Shown: positions 46,568 to 54,331 of the stretch, one piece after another
Position numbering within the stretch: the first letter of the stretch is position 1
Layout: the number at the start of each line of letters is the position of its first letter
Assembly (NCBI GenBank): GCA_002257045.1
Contig: NCHD01000003.1
Coordinates: 1 to 57,811 of the forward strand
Origin: Hydrogenophilales bacterium 16-61-112
GTDB lineage: Bacteria > Pseudomonadota > Gammaproteobacteria > Burkholderiales > Thiobacillaceae
Reading direction: 5' to 3'
DNA: 57,811 nt
The notes under the pieces: generated by a model
Databases searched by the model: none
Told to the model about the DNA's origin: nothing
What the model saw: only the letters and a program-made list of their open reading frames with translations
Program-made: the position numbers and the translations under genes

Positions 46568-47230
46568 ATGTTGAGAATGCTGTGGGTTTCTTTTATGGCG
46601 CTGGCTTTGTCCGGCTGTGGCTACAACACGTTCCAGACCACCGACGAGGAGGTCAAGGCGGCCTGGGCCGAAGTGCTGAACCAGTATCAGCGACGCGCCG
46701 ATCTGGTGCCGAACCTGGTCAACGTGGTGAAAGGCTACGCCGCGCACGAGAAGGACGTGTTCATTGAGGTGACTGCAGCGCGTGCCCGTGTCGGTTCGCT
46801 GCAGGCGACGCCCGAACTGATCAACGACGAGGCGGCGTTCCAGAAATTCATCGCGGCGCAGGGCGAAATGACCAGCGCGCTGTCGCGCCTGATGCTGGTG
46901 GCGGAGAATTATCCGCAACTCAAGGCCGACGGCCTGTTCCGCGACCTGCAGGCGCAGCTCGAAGGCACCGAAAACCGCATCACGGTTGCGCGCAATCGCT
47001 ATATCGACTCGGTGAAAACCTACAACGTCGCGGTGCGCTCGTTCCCGTCCAACCTGACCGCAATGCTGTTTGGCTATAAAACCAAGCCTAGCTTCACGGT
47101 GGAGAACGAAAAAGCCCTTGCTATACCGCCCAAGGTTGATTTCGGTGCACCTGTGCCTGCCGTACCGGCGCCCGCACCCGCTTCGCCTGCAAGCGGTGCC
47201 CCAGCGGGCGCCGCTGCTCCCGCTTATTGA
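46568..47230 (+). CDS. LemA family lipoprotein
   Basis: A 220-residue protein with a lipobox (LSGC17) at the end of a hydrophobic leader, then the LemA helical bundle (AAWAEVLNQYQRRADLVPNL, FIEVTAARARVGSLQ, NPLEGTENRITVARNRYID-like LEGTENRITVARNRYID). The C-terminus is Ala/Pro-rich (VPAPAPASPASGAP). LemA genes usually sit next to TPM-domain genes, as here. The role in the envelope is not established. Confidence 0.9.
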   Translation: MLRMLWVSFMALALSGCGYNTFQTTDEEVKAAWAEVLNQYQRRADLVPNLVNVVKGYAAHEKDVFIEVTAARARVGSLQATPELINDEAAFQKFIAAQGEMTSALSRLMLVAENYPQLKADGLFRDLQAQLEGTENRITVARNRYIDSVKTYNVAVRSFPSNLTAMLFGYKTKPSFTVENEKALAIPPKVDFGAPVPAVPAPAPASPASGAPAGAAAPAY

Positions 47231-47237
47231 GCGGCAG

Positions 47238-48095
47238 ATGACCCGGTTGCTGCCGATACGCCTTGCGTTCGGCTTTTTGTTCTTCTGGTTTGCGCTGTCT
47301 GCCTGGGCTCAGGTGGCGGTGCCGGATTTGTCGCGCCGGGTCACCGACCTGACCACCACGCTCACCGCCCAGCAAATTGCTGAACTCGACACCCAGCTTG
47401 CCGCACTCGAAGCCAGAAAAGGCAGCCAGATTGCCGTGCTGATTGTGCCCACGCTGGACGGCGAGGACATCGCGCAATTCGGCATCCGGGTGGCCGACAA
47501 ATGGAAAATCGGCCGCACCAAAGTGGATGACGGCGTGATCCTGATCGTCGCCAAAAACGACCGCAAGCTGCGCATTGAAGTGGGCTACGGCCTGGAAGGT
47601 GCGATTCCAGACGCCATTGCCAAACGGGTGATCGCCGAAACCATCACGCCGTTTTTCAAGGCGGGCGACTATTACGGCGGCATCACGGCAGGGGTCGGCC
47701 AGCTCATCAAACTCATCGATGGCGAACCCTTGCCCGCGCCGGTCCGCGCAAGTCAAACGGGCAACTCGCTCGAAAGCCTGTTGCCTTTCATGGTCATGGG
47801 TTTTGTTGTCGGCAGCTTTCTGGCACCCATGTTGGGGCGCGGCACGGCCAGCGGCGTGGCTGGACTGGGCACCGCAGGCCTGGCCTGGCTGACCTCGGGC
47901 GTCCTGTTTTCGTCCCTGCTGATGGGCGGCGGGGTGTTGCTCGCCGTGCTGCTGATGGGGGTGATGGGTCGAGGCGGCGGTGGCGGCTGGGGCAGCGGCG
48001 GTTTTGGCGGGGGCGGCTTCGGCGGTGGCGGAGGCGGCTCCTGGGGCGGCGGAGGCGGTGGTTTTGGCGGCGGGGGGGCGTCGGGCTCATGGTGA
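47238..48095 (+). CDS. TPM-domain protein with Gly-rich tail
   Basis: A 285-residue exported protein. It has a signal peptide (about 1-22), a TPM domain (about 25-165, VPDLSRRVTDLTTTLTAQQ, IGRTKVDDGVILIVAKNDR), membrane segments (about 180-200 and 218-240), and a C-terminal run of GGGG with Trp and Ser (GWGSGGFGGGGFGGGGGG). The Gly-rich end follows a hydrophobic segment. It starts 7 bases after lemA. Similar LemA-TPM pairs are found widely, with functions around membrane integrity or photosystem repair in other phyla. Confidence 0.85.
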   Translation: MTRLLPIRLAFGFLFFWFALSAWAQVAVPDLSRRVTDLTTTLTAQQIAELDTQLAALEARKGSQIAVLIVPTLDGEDIAQFGIRVADKWKIGRTKVDDGVILIVAKNDRKLRIEVGYGLEGAIPDAIAKRVIAETITPFFKAGDYYGGITAGVGQLIKLIDGEPLPAPVRASQTGNSLESLLPFMVMGFVVGSFLAPMLGRGTASGVAGLGTAGLAWLTSGVLFSSLLMGGGVLLAVLLMGVMGRGGGGGWGSGGFGGGGFGGGGGGSWGGGGGGFGGGGASGSW

Positions 48096-48595
48096 ATTTC
48101 AGTCGCTGGGCAAAGCATCTGTTCATGCCGTCGTGGGCATGGCGGCGCGCGTTTCCGCACGCCGCACTGGACGCGATCGAAGCAGCGATCCGTCAGTCGG
48201 AAAGCTGCCACAACGGCGAAATCCGCTTTGCAATCGAAACCAGCCTTGCGCCATCGAGCGTGTGGCGCGGCATGAGTGGCCGTGAACGTGCCATCGAAGT
48301 ATTTTCCAACCTGCGCGTGTGGGACACCGAACACAACAGCGGCGTGCTGATCTATCTGCTGCTGGCCGATCACGATATCGAAATCGTCGCCGACCGCGGC
48401 ATCGCCGCGCAGGTCGAGCAGTCGGCCTGGGAGACCGTGGCGCGGGCGATGGAAGCCGCCTTCCGCCAGGGTGAATTCGAGCGCGGCGCGCTCACCGGCA
48501 TCGAGCAGGTGAGCGCGCTGCTGGTGGCGCATGTGCCCCCGCGCAGCCGTAACCCGAACGAACTGGCCAACCGGCCGGTCATCATCAGGAATTGA
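48089..48595 (+). CDS. Second TPM-domain protein, soluble
   Basis: A 168-residue product overlapping the previous gene by 7 bases. It has no signal peptide and no clear membrane helix. The TPM-like core (EAAIRQSESCHNGEIRFAI, LLADHDIEIVADRGI) is present without the Gly tail. The N-terminus is basic (MVNFSRWAKHLFMPSWAWRR). A GTG at 48092 in a GTGA overlap is an alternative start. It may act with its larger neighbour at the inner face of the membrane. Confidence 0.8.
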   Translation: MVNFSRWAKHLFMPSWAWRRAFPHAALDAIEAAIRQSESCHNGEIRFAIETSLAPSSVWRGMSGRERAIEVFSNLRVWDTEHNSGVLIYLLLADHDIEIVADRGIAAQVEQSAWETVARAMEAAFRQGEFERGALTGIEQVSALLVAHVPPRSRNPNELANRPVIIRN

Positions 48596-48596
48596 A

Positions 48597-49004
48597 ATGC
48601 AGGTTTATATGGTGTGGTGGATTCTGGCGGCGGTGCTGGTGGGGGTGGAACTCACCAGCGGCACGTTCTACCTGCTGGTGTATGGCGCAGCGGCAGCGGT
48701 GGCGGGCATCGCCGCCTGGCTCGGCGCGGGCGTTGTGGTGCAGTTGCTGACCGCGGCGGGAATCGCCATCGCCGGCACGCTGGCGCTGCGCCACTGGAAG
48801 CGCACCACGGCGCATCCGGAAAGCACCGTGCAGGACATGGACATCGGCCAGCCGGTGATACTCGACACCTGGCAGGACGGCCATGGCCAGGTTAAATATC
48901 GCGGTGCACTGTGGGACGCCGAGGCCGAATCGGCCAGCGTCGACAGCACACGGCCGTTGCTGATTCGCGCAGTCAAGGGCAACACGCTGGTTCTCGGCAA
49001 TTAA
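48597..49004 (+). CDS. NfeD-like membrane protein
   Basis: A 135-residue protein with two or three membrane helices (MVWWILAAVLVGVELTSGTF, GAGVVVQLLTAAGIAIAG) and a C-terminal OB-type domain (MDIGQPVILDTWQDGHG, GNTLVLG). This is the short NfeD form that pairs with a slipin; the slipin follows after 18 bases. ATG 48597 is 1 base after the previous stop. Confidence 0.85.
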   Translation: MQVYMVWWILAAVLVGVELTSGTFYLLVYGAAAAVAGIAAWLGAGVVVQLLTAAGIAIAGTLALRHWKRTTAHPESTVQDMDIGQPVILDTWQDGHGQVKYRGALWDAEAESASVDSTRPLLIRAVKGNTLVLGN

Positions 49005-49022
49005 TCGATTAGGGGTAGCAAT

Positions 49023-49812
49023 ATGGATGTCGTCGCACTGGTTTTTCTCATCGTCATCGCCATTGTCGTCGCCAAGGGCGTGCGCGTGGTGCCGCAGCAA
49101 AATGCCTGGGTGGTCGAACGCCTCGGCAAATTCCACGCTGTGCTCGCGCCCGGCCTCAATCTGGTCATCCCCTTCATCGACAACGTGGCCTACAAGCATT
49201 TGCTGAAGGAAATTCCGCTCGACGTGCCGAGCCAGATCTGCATCACGCGCGACAACACCCAGCTGTCGGTCGACGGCATCCTGTATTTCCAGGTCACCGA
49301 TGCCAAGATGGCGTCCTACGGTGCGAGCGACTATGTCGCGGCGATTTCGCAACTGGCGCAAACCACGCTGCGCTCGATGATCGGCAAGATGGAAATGGAT
49401 CGCACCTTCGAGGAGCGCGACGACATCAACCGCGGCGTGGTGATGGCGCTCAACGAAGCCTCGACCAACTGGGGCGTCAAGGTGCTGCGCTACGAAATCA
49501 AGGACCTCACCCCGCCCAAGGACATCCTCCACGCCATGCAGCGGCAGATCACCGCCGAGCGCGAAAAACGCGCACTCATCGCCTCATCAGGCCATCGCCG
49601 CCGCCAACGCCGAGGCCATCGCCCGTGTCGCCATGGCCATTGAAAAACCCGGCGGCATTCATGCCGTGAATCTGAAAGTGGCAGAGAAATACGTCGAAGC
49701 GTTTGCCGGCATCGCCAAGGCCGGCAACACCCTGATCGTGCCATCGAACATGGCGGATATCAGCACCCTGATTGCGGGCGCGATGAGCGTGGTGAAGGCG
49801 CAGACGCCGTGA
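49023..49812 (+). pseudogene. Slipin/QmcA-like SPFH protein, internally deleted and frameshifted
   Basis: Stomatin-type membrane scaffold protein, the usual partner of NfeD. The first frame has the N-terminal helix (VALVFLIVIAIVVAKGV) and SPFH domain (WVVERLGKFHAVLAPGLN, DVPSQICITRDNTQLSVDGI, FEERDDINRGVVMALNEAS), up to REKRALIAS at about 49583. It then runs on for 18 unrelated residues. The C-terminal part resumes in the next frame at about 49591 (AIAAANAEAIARVAMAI) to the TGA at 49810-49812 (IVPSNMADISTL). The coiled-coil block normally between them (about 40-45 residues) is missing. So this is a deletion with frame loss, not a one-base slip. Confidence 0.83.
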
Positions 49813-49933
49813 CCAAGCGGGTCGGAGCAAGTGTTCGGCCCGCTAAGCCTTGAGGGGGACGCATGAGGGCTTTATGCGGCAGCGACCCGCTTGTTTTGAG
49901 GCAGCCATACCGTAGCGTGGAGTCTGCCCGGAA
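49813..49933. repeat. Gap with an 11-bp inverted repeat before the flavoprotein
   Basis: CAAGCGGGTCG (49814-49824) and CGACCCGCTTG (49883-49893) are perfect inverted copies 58 bases apart. The gap has no ORF or evident ribosome-binding site for the next gene. Its right end abuts the point where the flavoprotein N-terminus is missing, so it may be a small REP-like element or a rearrangement scar. Confidence 0.5.
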
Positions 49934-51154
49934 ATGGGCCCCGCTGGCTTGATGGCGGCCGAGGTTTTGTCGCAGGGGGGCGCCCAAGTTGAATTGTTCG
50001 ACGCGATGCCTTCAGTGGGCCGCAAGTTTCTGCTGGCGGGGGTGGGCGGAATGAACCTCACCCATGCCGAAGCGCTCACGTTGTTCGTGTCGCGCTACGG
50101 TGCGCGCGCGGCTGAAATCAAGCCCCTGCTCGATGTTTTTCCTCCTGCCGCTCTGCGCGAGTGGTGTCATGGGCTGGGCATCGAAACTTTCGTCGGTTCG
50201 TCGAGTCGCGTGTTTCCCAAAGACATGAAAGCCGCGCCCTTGCTGCGCGCCTGGCTGCATCGGCTGCGTCAGGCCGGCGTGCGGTTTCATGTGCGGCATC
50301 GCTGGCTGGGGTGGGCTGCGGATGGCGCATTGCGCGTTGCGAGCCCGGCCGGCGAACGCCTGGTGCACGTCGATGCGCAGATATTGGCCTTGGGCGGCGG
50401 TAGCTGGGCGCGGCTGGGATCGGACGGCGCGTGGCTGCCTGTGCTGGCTGAGCGTGGTGTGGCCGTGTCGCCCCTGCTGCCGTCGAACTGCGGTTTCGAC
50501 GTGGCGGGCGGCTGGAGCGAGCATCTGCGCAGCCGCTTTGCCGGCCAGCCGCTGAAAACCGTCGCGCTGCGCTTTACCGATGCCGCCGGATGCCGGCACG
50601 AACGCCGGGGCGAGCTGATGCTGTCCGATCAGGGCGTGGAAGGCAGCCTGATTTACGCGCTGTCGGCACCCGTGCGCGACACGATTGCGGCGCACGGCGC
50701 GGTCACGCTCGAACTGGATCTGGCGCCTGACAAAACCCTGGAGCGGGTCATTGCCGAAGTCGCCCATCCGCGTGGCGCGCGTTCGCTGTCCAGCCATCTG
50801 CAAAGCCGCGCTGGACTCAAAGGCGTGAAAATGGCCTTGCTGCACGAAATCCTGTCGCGCGAGCAATTGAACGATCCGATCCAGCTTGCTCACGCGATAA
50901 AATCGCTGCCGCTCGAGCTGACCGCAATGCGCCCGCTCGACGAGGCGATCAGCAGCGCGGGCGGCGTGCGCTTCGACGCGCTGGATGAAAACCTGATGCT
51001 GCGTTCCTTGCCCGGCGTGTTCTGCGCAGGCGAAATGCTCGACTGGGAAGCGCCCACCGGCGGCTATCTGCTGACCGCCTGTTTCGCCAGCGGACGCGTG
51101 GCGGGGCAGGGCGCATTGACTTATTTACGAACACACCATGCTGCGACTGACTGA
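49934..51154 (+). CDS. HI0933-like flavoprotein, N-terminus apparently truncated
   Basis: FAD protein of the TIGR03862 (PP_4765-like) group of the HI0933 family. The 406-residue product has FDAMPSVGRKFLLAGVGGMNLTH in two blocks (SVGRKFLLAGVGGMN, NLTHAEA), GGGSWARLGSDGAWLPVL and GVFCAGEMLDWEAPTGGY. The first ATG gives MGPAGLMAAE: the family normally has a beta-strand plus Gly before it (VAVIGAGPAGLM), and a stop lies in frame at 49913. So about ten residues, including the first Gly of the FAD fingerprint, are lost. The function of the group is unknown. It overlaps the next gene by 17 bases. Confidence 0.8.
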   Translation: MGPAGLMAAEVLSQGGAQVELFDAMPSVGRKFLLAGVGGMNLTHAEALTLFVSRYGARAAEIKPLLDVFPPAALREWCHGLGIETFVGSSSRVFPKDMKAAPLLRAWLHRLRQAGVRFHVRHRWLGWAADGALRVASPAGERLVHVDAQILALGGGSWARLGSDGAWLPVLAERGVAVSPLLPSNCGFDVAGGWSEHLRSRFAGQPLKTVALRFTDAAGCRHERRGELMLSDQGVEGSLIYALSAPVRDTIAAHGAVTLELDLAPDKTLERVIAEVAHPRGARSLSSHLQSRAGLKGVKMALLHEILSREQLNDPIQLAHAIKSLPLELTAMRPLDEAISSAGGVRFDALDENLMLRSLPGVFCAGEMLDWEAPTGGYLLTACFASGRVAGQGALTYLRTHHAATD

Positions 51155-52760
51155 ACTCAAACTCCCGCTCGACCATTCCGCAGACGCCTTGCGCGCAGAG
51201 ATCCTGCAACGCCTGGGGCTGCGGGACGACGAATTGCTGAACGTCAGCATTTTCAAGCGCAGCCACGACGCACGCAAAAAGCACGCGCTGCTGCTGATTT
51301 ACGCGGTCGACATCGAAGTCAAAAACGAAGCGGCCTTGCTGAAGAGGTTTCGCGCTGAACGCCATCTCACGCCGACCCCGGACATGGCGTATCACTTCGT
51401 CGGCCACGCACCTGCCAATTTCACGCATCGTCCCATCGTCATCGGCTTTGGTCCCTGCGGCATCTTCGCCGCGCTGGTGCTGGCGCAAATGGGCTTCAAG
51501 CCCATCGTGCTGGAACGCGGCAAGGCGGTGCGCGAGCGCACACAGGACACCTGGGGGTTGTGGCGCAAGCACACGCTCAACCCCGAATCCAACGTGCAGT
51601 TCGGCGAGGGCGGCGCCGGCACATTTTCCGATGGCAAGCTTTACAGTCAGATCAAGGATCCCAAGCACTACGGGCGCAAGGTCATCGCTGAATTCATCAA
51701 GGCGGGCGCACCCGACGAAATCCGCTATGTGGCCAAGCCGCACATCGGCACCTTTCGTCTGGTGGGCGTGGTCGAAGCCATGCGCCACGAGATCGAATCG
51801 CTGGGCGGGGAAATCCGTTTCCAGCAGCGCGTCACCGATGTGCTGATCGAGGACGGGCATGTCCGGGGCCTGACGCTCGCCAGCGGCGAAACCCTGCGCA
51901 GCGATCACGTCGTGCTGGCGCTCGGCCACAGCGCGCGCGACACCTTCGAGATGCTGCATGCGCGCGGCGTGTACATGGAGGCCAAGCCGTTTTCAATCGG
52001 CTTTCGTATCGAGCACCCGCAGTCGCTGATCGATCAGGCGCGGCTGGGGCCGAACGCCGGCAATGCGATTCTCGGCGCGGCGGATTACAAACTGGTGCAT
52101 CACGCCAGGAACGGCCGTGCGGTCTACAGCTTCTGCATGTGCCCGGGCGGCACCGTGGTAGCGGCCACCTCCGAGCCGGGGCGCGTGGTGACCAACGGCA
52201 TGAGCCAGTATTCGCGCAACGAGCGCAACGCCAATGCGGGGATCGTGGTGGGGATCACACCGGCGGATTATCCCGGTGGGGTGCTGGCAGGTGTCGAATT
52301 GCAGCGCCAGCTGGAATCGCGTGCGTTTGAACTGGGCGGCGGCAATTACGATGCACCCGCGCAGCTGGTAGGCGATTTTCTGGCGGCAAAACCCTCCACC
52401 CAGCTTGGCAGCGTCGAGCCTTCGTACAAACCCGGCGTGCAGCTGACCGATCTCGCGACTGCGCTGCCGGATTACGCCATCGAAGCGATCCGCGAAGCGA
52501 TCCCCGCGTTCGACCAGCAGATCAAGGGCTTTGCCATGCAAGACGCGGTGCTGACCGGCGTCGAAACCCGCACCTCGTCGCCGCTGCGGATGACGCGGGG
52601 CGACGATTTCCAGAGTCTCAACGTCAAGGGACTATATCCGGCGGGCGAGGGCGCAGGCTACGCGGGCGGGATTCTGTCAGCGGGTGTGGATGGCATCAGG
52701 GTGGCGGAAGCGGTGGCGTTGCAGTTGCTGGGTCCAGGGCGTCCCTTGCCATCAGGTTAG
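51138..52760 (+). CDS. FAD-dependent dehydrogenase of the COG2509 type
   Basis: A 540-residue flavoprotein of unknown substrate. The N-terminal domain (about 1-90, LDHSADALRAEILQRLGL and FKRSHDARKK) is an extra module typical of the family. The FAD site is VIGFGPCGIFAALVLAQMG at about residues 98-116, followed by NVQFGEGGAGTFSDGKLYSQ, VLALGHSARDTFEML, FCMCPGGTVVAA and the closing YPAGEGAGYAGGILSAGVDG. ATG 51138 lies inside the previous gene. Its last 65 bases overlap the convergent paiB-like gene. Confidence 0.9.
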   Translation: MLRLTELKLPLDHSADALRAEILQRLGLRDDELLNVSIFKRSHDARKKHALLLIYAVDIEVKNEAALLKRFRAERHLTPTPDMAYHFVGHAPANFTHRPIVIGFGPCGIFAALVLAQMGFKPIVLERGKAVRERTQDTWGLWRKHTLNPESNVQFGEGGAGTFSDGKLYSQIKDPKHYGRKVIAEFIKAGAPDEIRYVAKPHIGTFRLVGVVEAMRHEIESLGGEIRFQQRVTDVLIEDGHVRGLTLASGETLRSDHVVLALGHSARDTFEMLHARGVYMEAKPFSIGFRIEHPQSLIDQARLGPNAGNAILGAADYKLVHHARNGRAVYSFCMCPGGTVVAATSEPGRVVTNGMSQYSRNERNANAGIVVGITPADYPGGVLAGVELQRQLESRAFELGGGNYDAPAQLVGDFLAAKPSTQLGSVEPSYKPGVQLTDLATALPDYAIEAIREAIPAFDQQIKGFAMQDAVLTGVETRTSSPLRMTRGDDFQSLNVKGLYPAGEGAGYAGGILSAGVDGIRVAEAVALQLLGPGRPLPSG

Positions 52761-53346
52761 CAACCGCCCTCGCGGTTTGATTGTCCGATTGCCCGAGTGC
52801 GCTCATTACGCGCTGCCGGTCCTCGTACGCACGGTTTTGGCTGAGTTTGAATTTGGCCTGAACGTCGGTGATTTCGATTTCAAAGCCCACAATCATGTTG
52901 AGCAGCTTGGTTCGACGCGGTCCCGCAATGTGGGCTTGCCACGGGTCAGGCATGTGCGTCTCATGGATTTGGGTCAGCTGTTCAACCAAGGCTCCAAGTT
53001 CAGACTCTGCTTCGATGAGCCGGACCTTTCCGCGCAGATGAACCACCGCGTAATTCCACGTTGGCACGCCAGGCGAGGCGTACCAGGAGGGGGAAACATA
53101 GGCGTGCGGTCCTTGAAAAATCACTAGAGCCTCAGCGTTCGCCGCAAAGTGCTGCCACTGCGGATTGGCCCTTGCCATGTGGCCAAGCAATTTTCCTGAG
53201 CCCGTGCCGCGTTCGTACACGAATGGCAGATGGCTGACAAATGGCACGCCCTCGGGTGCGCTGATCAGCATCCCGAACGAGTGGTCTTCGATGAGTGCTG
53301 CAATTCGCTCAGGATGAGATTCCTTGAAGTATTCCGGTACGTACAT
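52696..53346 (-). CDS. PaiB-like FMN-binding protein
   Basis: A 216-residue protein of the FMN-binding negative transcriptional regulator (PaiB) family, a split-barrel flavin fold. Blocks: MYVPEYFKESHPERIAALI, FVSHLPFVYERG, GHMARANPQWQHF, FQGPHAYVSPSWYASPGVPT and VPTWNYAVVHLRG. Despite the family name, no DNA-binding motif is visible and many members are probably flavin enzymes. ATG 53346 has AGGAGA 10-15 bases before it. The cupin gene lies upstream on the same strand, 25 bases away. Confidence 0.9.
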   Translation of the reverse strand: MYVPEYFKESHPERIAALIEDHSFGMLISAPEGVPFVSHLPFVYERGTGSGKLLGHMARANPQWQHFAANAEALVIFQGPHAYVSPSWYASPGVPTWNYAVVHLRGKVRLIEAESELGALVEQLTQIHETHMPDPWQAHIAGPRRTKLLNMIVGFEIEITDVQAKFKLSQNRAYEDRQRVMSALGQSDNQTARAVANLMARDALDPATATPPLPPP

Positions 53347-53371
53347 GACGGTGTCGTCTCCTGATTGCGGC

Positions 53372-53866
53372 TTACGATTCGCCATCCCAGTAATCAACCG
53401 CCGAGGACAGATGGCCAAAAAAAGACAAAGTACGTTTGTTGGCATCGCCCCCCGGTGCGCTGCCGACGAACACGCCGAGCTTGCCAGAGTCGGGATATTC
53501 GAATACGTCGGGTGCTTCCATGGTACTGACAGCCAGATAGCGCAGCTCCCCGCCAGACGTGGTGCGTAGTTGATGGGCGGCTCCGCCGGGCGCGGCGCAG
53601 ATGACGTCGCCGGGCTGAACCGGATGCTCATTCTCGCCATGGCGTAGCGTACCGATGCCCTCCAGGATGAAAAACATTTCCTCGTTGACATGGTGAAAAT
53701 GGAATGGCCAGCCGGACTTTCCCGGCGGCAACACTACCAGCCGGTAGCCCAGTTTTTGTGCACCAATGCGTTGCCCGATGGCGCCGAGTTGGGCGGAAAA
53801 ATGCTTGCCGTCGCCCCACTCGCTAAGCGCCACGTCTTTCAGGTTGAGGATGGTGTGAGTGGCCAT
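53372..53866 (-). CDS. Cupin-domain protein
   Basis: A 164-residue protein with a single cupin barrel. Cupin motif 1 is HFHHVNEEMFFILEGIG (metal ligands His, His, Glu), and motif 2 lies in PGDVICAAPGGAAHQL. The rest (LRYLAVSTMEAPDVFEYPDS) resembles a known group of proteobacterial cupins of unknown substrate. It is divergent from arsR, sharing a 126-base region. It may be cotranscribed with the paiB-like gene. Confidence 0.88.
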   Translation of the reverse strand: MATHTILNLKDVALSEWGDGKHFSAQLGAIGQRIGAQKLGYRLVVLPPGKSGWPFHFHHVNEEMFFILEGIGTLRHGENEHPVQPGDVICAAPGGAAHQLRTTSGGELRYLAVSTMEAPDVFEYPDSGKLGVFVGSAPGGDANKRTLSFFGHLSSAVDYWDGES

Positions 53867-53961
53867 GGGGGCTCCAGAATGGCGAATTATTGAGTGGGGT
53901 GACCAGGCATGCTACCGCAAGAGCCGGGGCAGGCTGTTTGCGTCAGTATTGATTGCTTGTG

Positions 53962-54003
53962 TTTGTTTCCATATTTCGATTATCATCAAAATATGGAAAC
54001 AAA
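53962..54003 (+). promoter_or_regulatory. Palindromic operator overlapping the arsR start
   Basis: TTTGTTTCCATATTT (53962-53976) and AAATATGGAAACAAA (53989-54003) are perfect 15-base inverted copies, 12 bases apart. A possible -35 TTGTGT (53957) and -10 TATCAT (53981) are 18 bases apart and straddled by the palindrome. The arsR ATG (53993) lies inside the right arm, about 7 bases after the -10, with no ribosome-binding site, suggesting a leaderless transcript. Binding by ArsR is expected but inferred. Confidence 0.7.
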
Positions 54004-54331
54004 AGACGCTGTTATCGCCCTTGCTGCACTTGCCCAGGCTTCCCGCCTGGCGGTCTTTCGAACGCTGGTTCAGGCGGGCCTCTCTGGTTTGGCCGCCGGC
54101 AAGATCAGTGAACTGACCGGCATCCCGCCGTCGTCGCTGTCGTTCCACCTCAAGGAACTATCGCACGCCGGCATGCTGGATTCGCGCCAGGACGGCCGCT
54201 TTGTCATCTACACCGCGCGATTCGATGCGATGAATGCGCTGGTGACGTACCTCACAGAAAACTGCTGTGGCGGCAATCCCTGCACGCCCGTCTGTTCACC
54301 TGTCTGTTCCACTGCAAAGGAGCCCTCATGA
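53993..54331 (+). CDS. arsR: ArsR-family arsenic-responsive repressor
   Basis: Winged-helix metalloregulator. The 112-residue product has the ArsR recognition helix (SELTGIPPSSLSFHLKELS, residues about 39-57) and wing (SRQDGRFVIYTAR). It lacks the classical CVC pair in the recognition helix. Instead the C-terminus holds C91, C92, C97, C101 and C105 (NCCGGNPCTPVCSPVC), close to the Acidithiobacillus ferrooxidans type of As(III) site. ATG 53993 fits the conserved METKDAV start. The TGA overlaps the next ATG. Confidence 0.93.
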   Translation: METKDAVIALAALAQASRLAVFRTLVQAGLSGLAAGKISELTGIPPSSLSFHLKELSHAGMLDSRQDGRFVIYTARFDAMNALVTYLTENCCGGNPCTPVCSPVCSTAKEPS

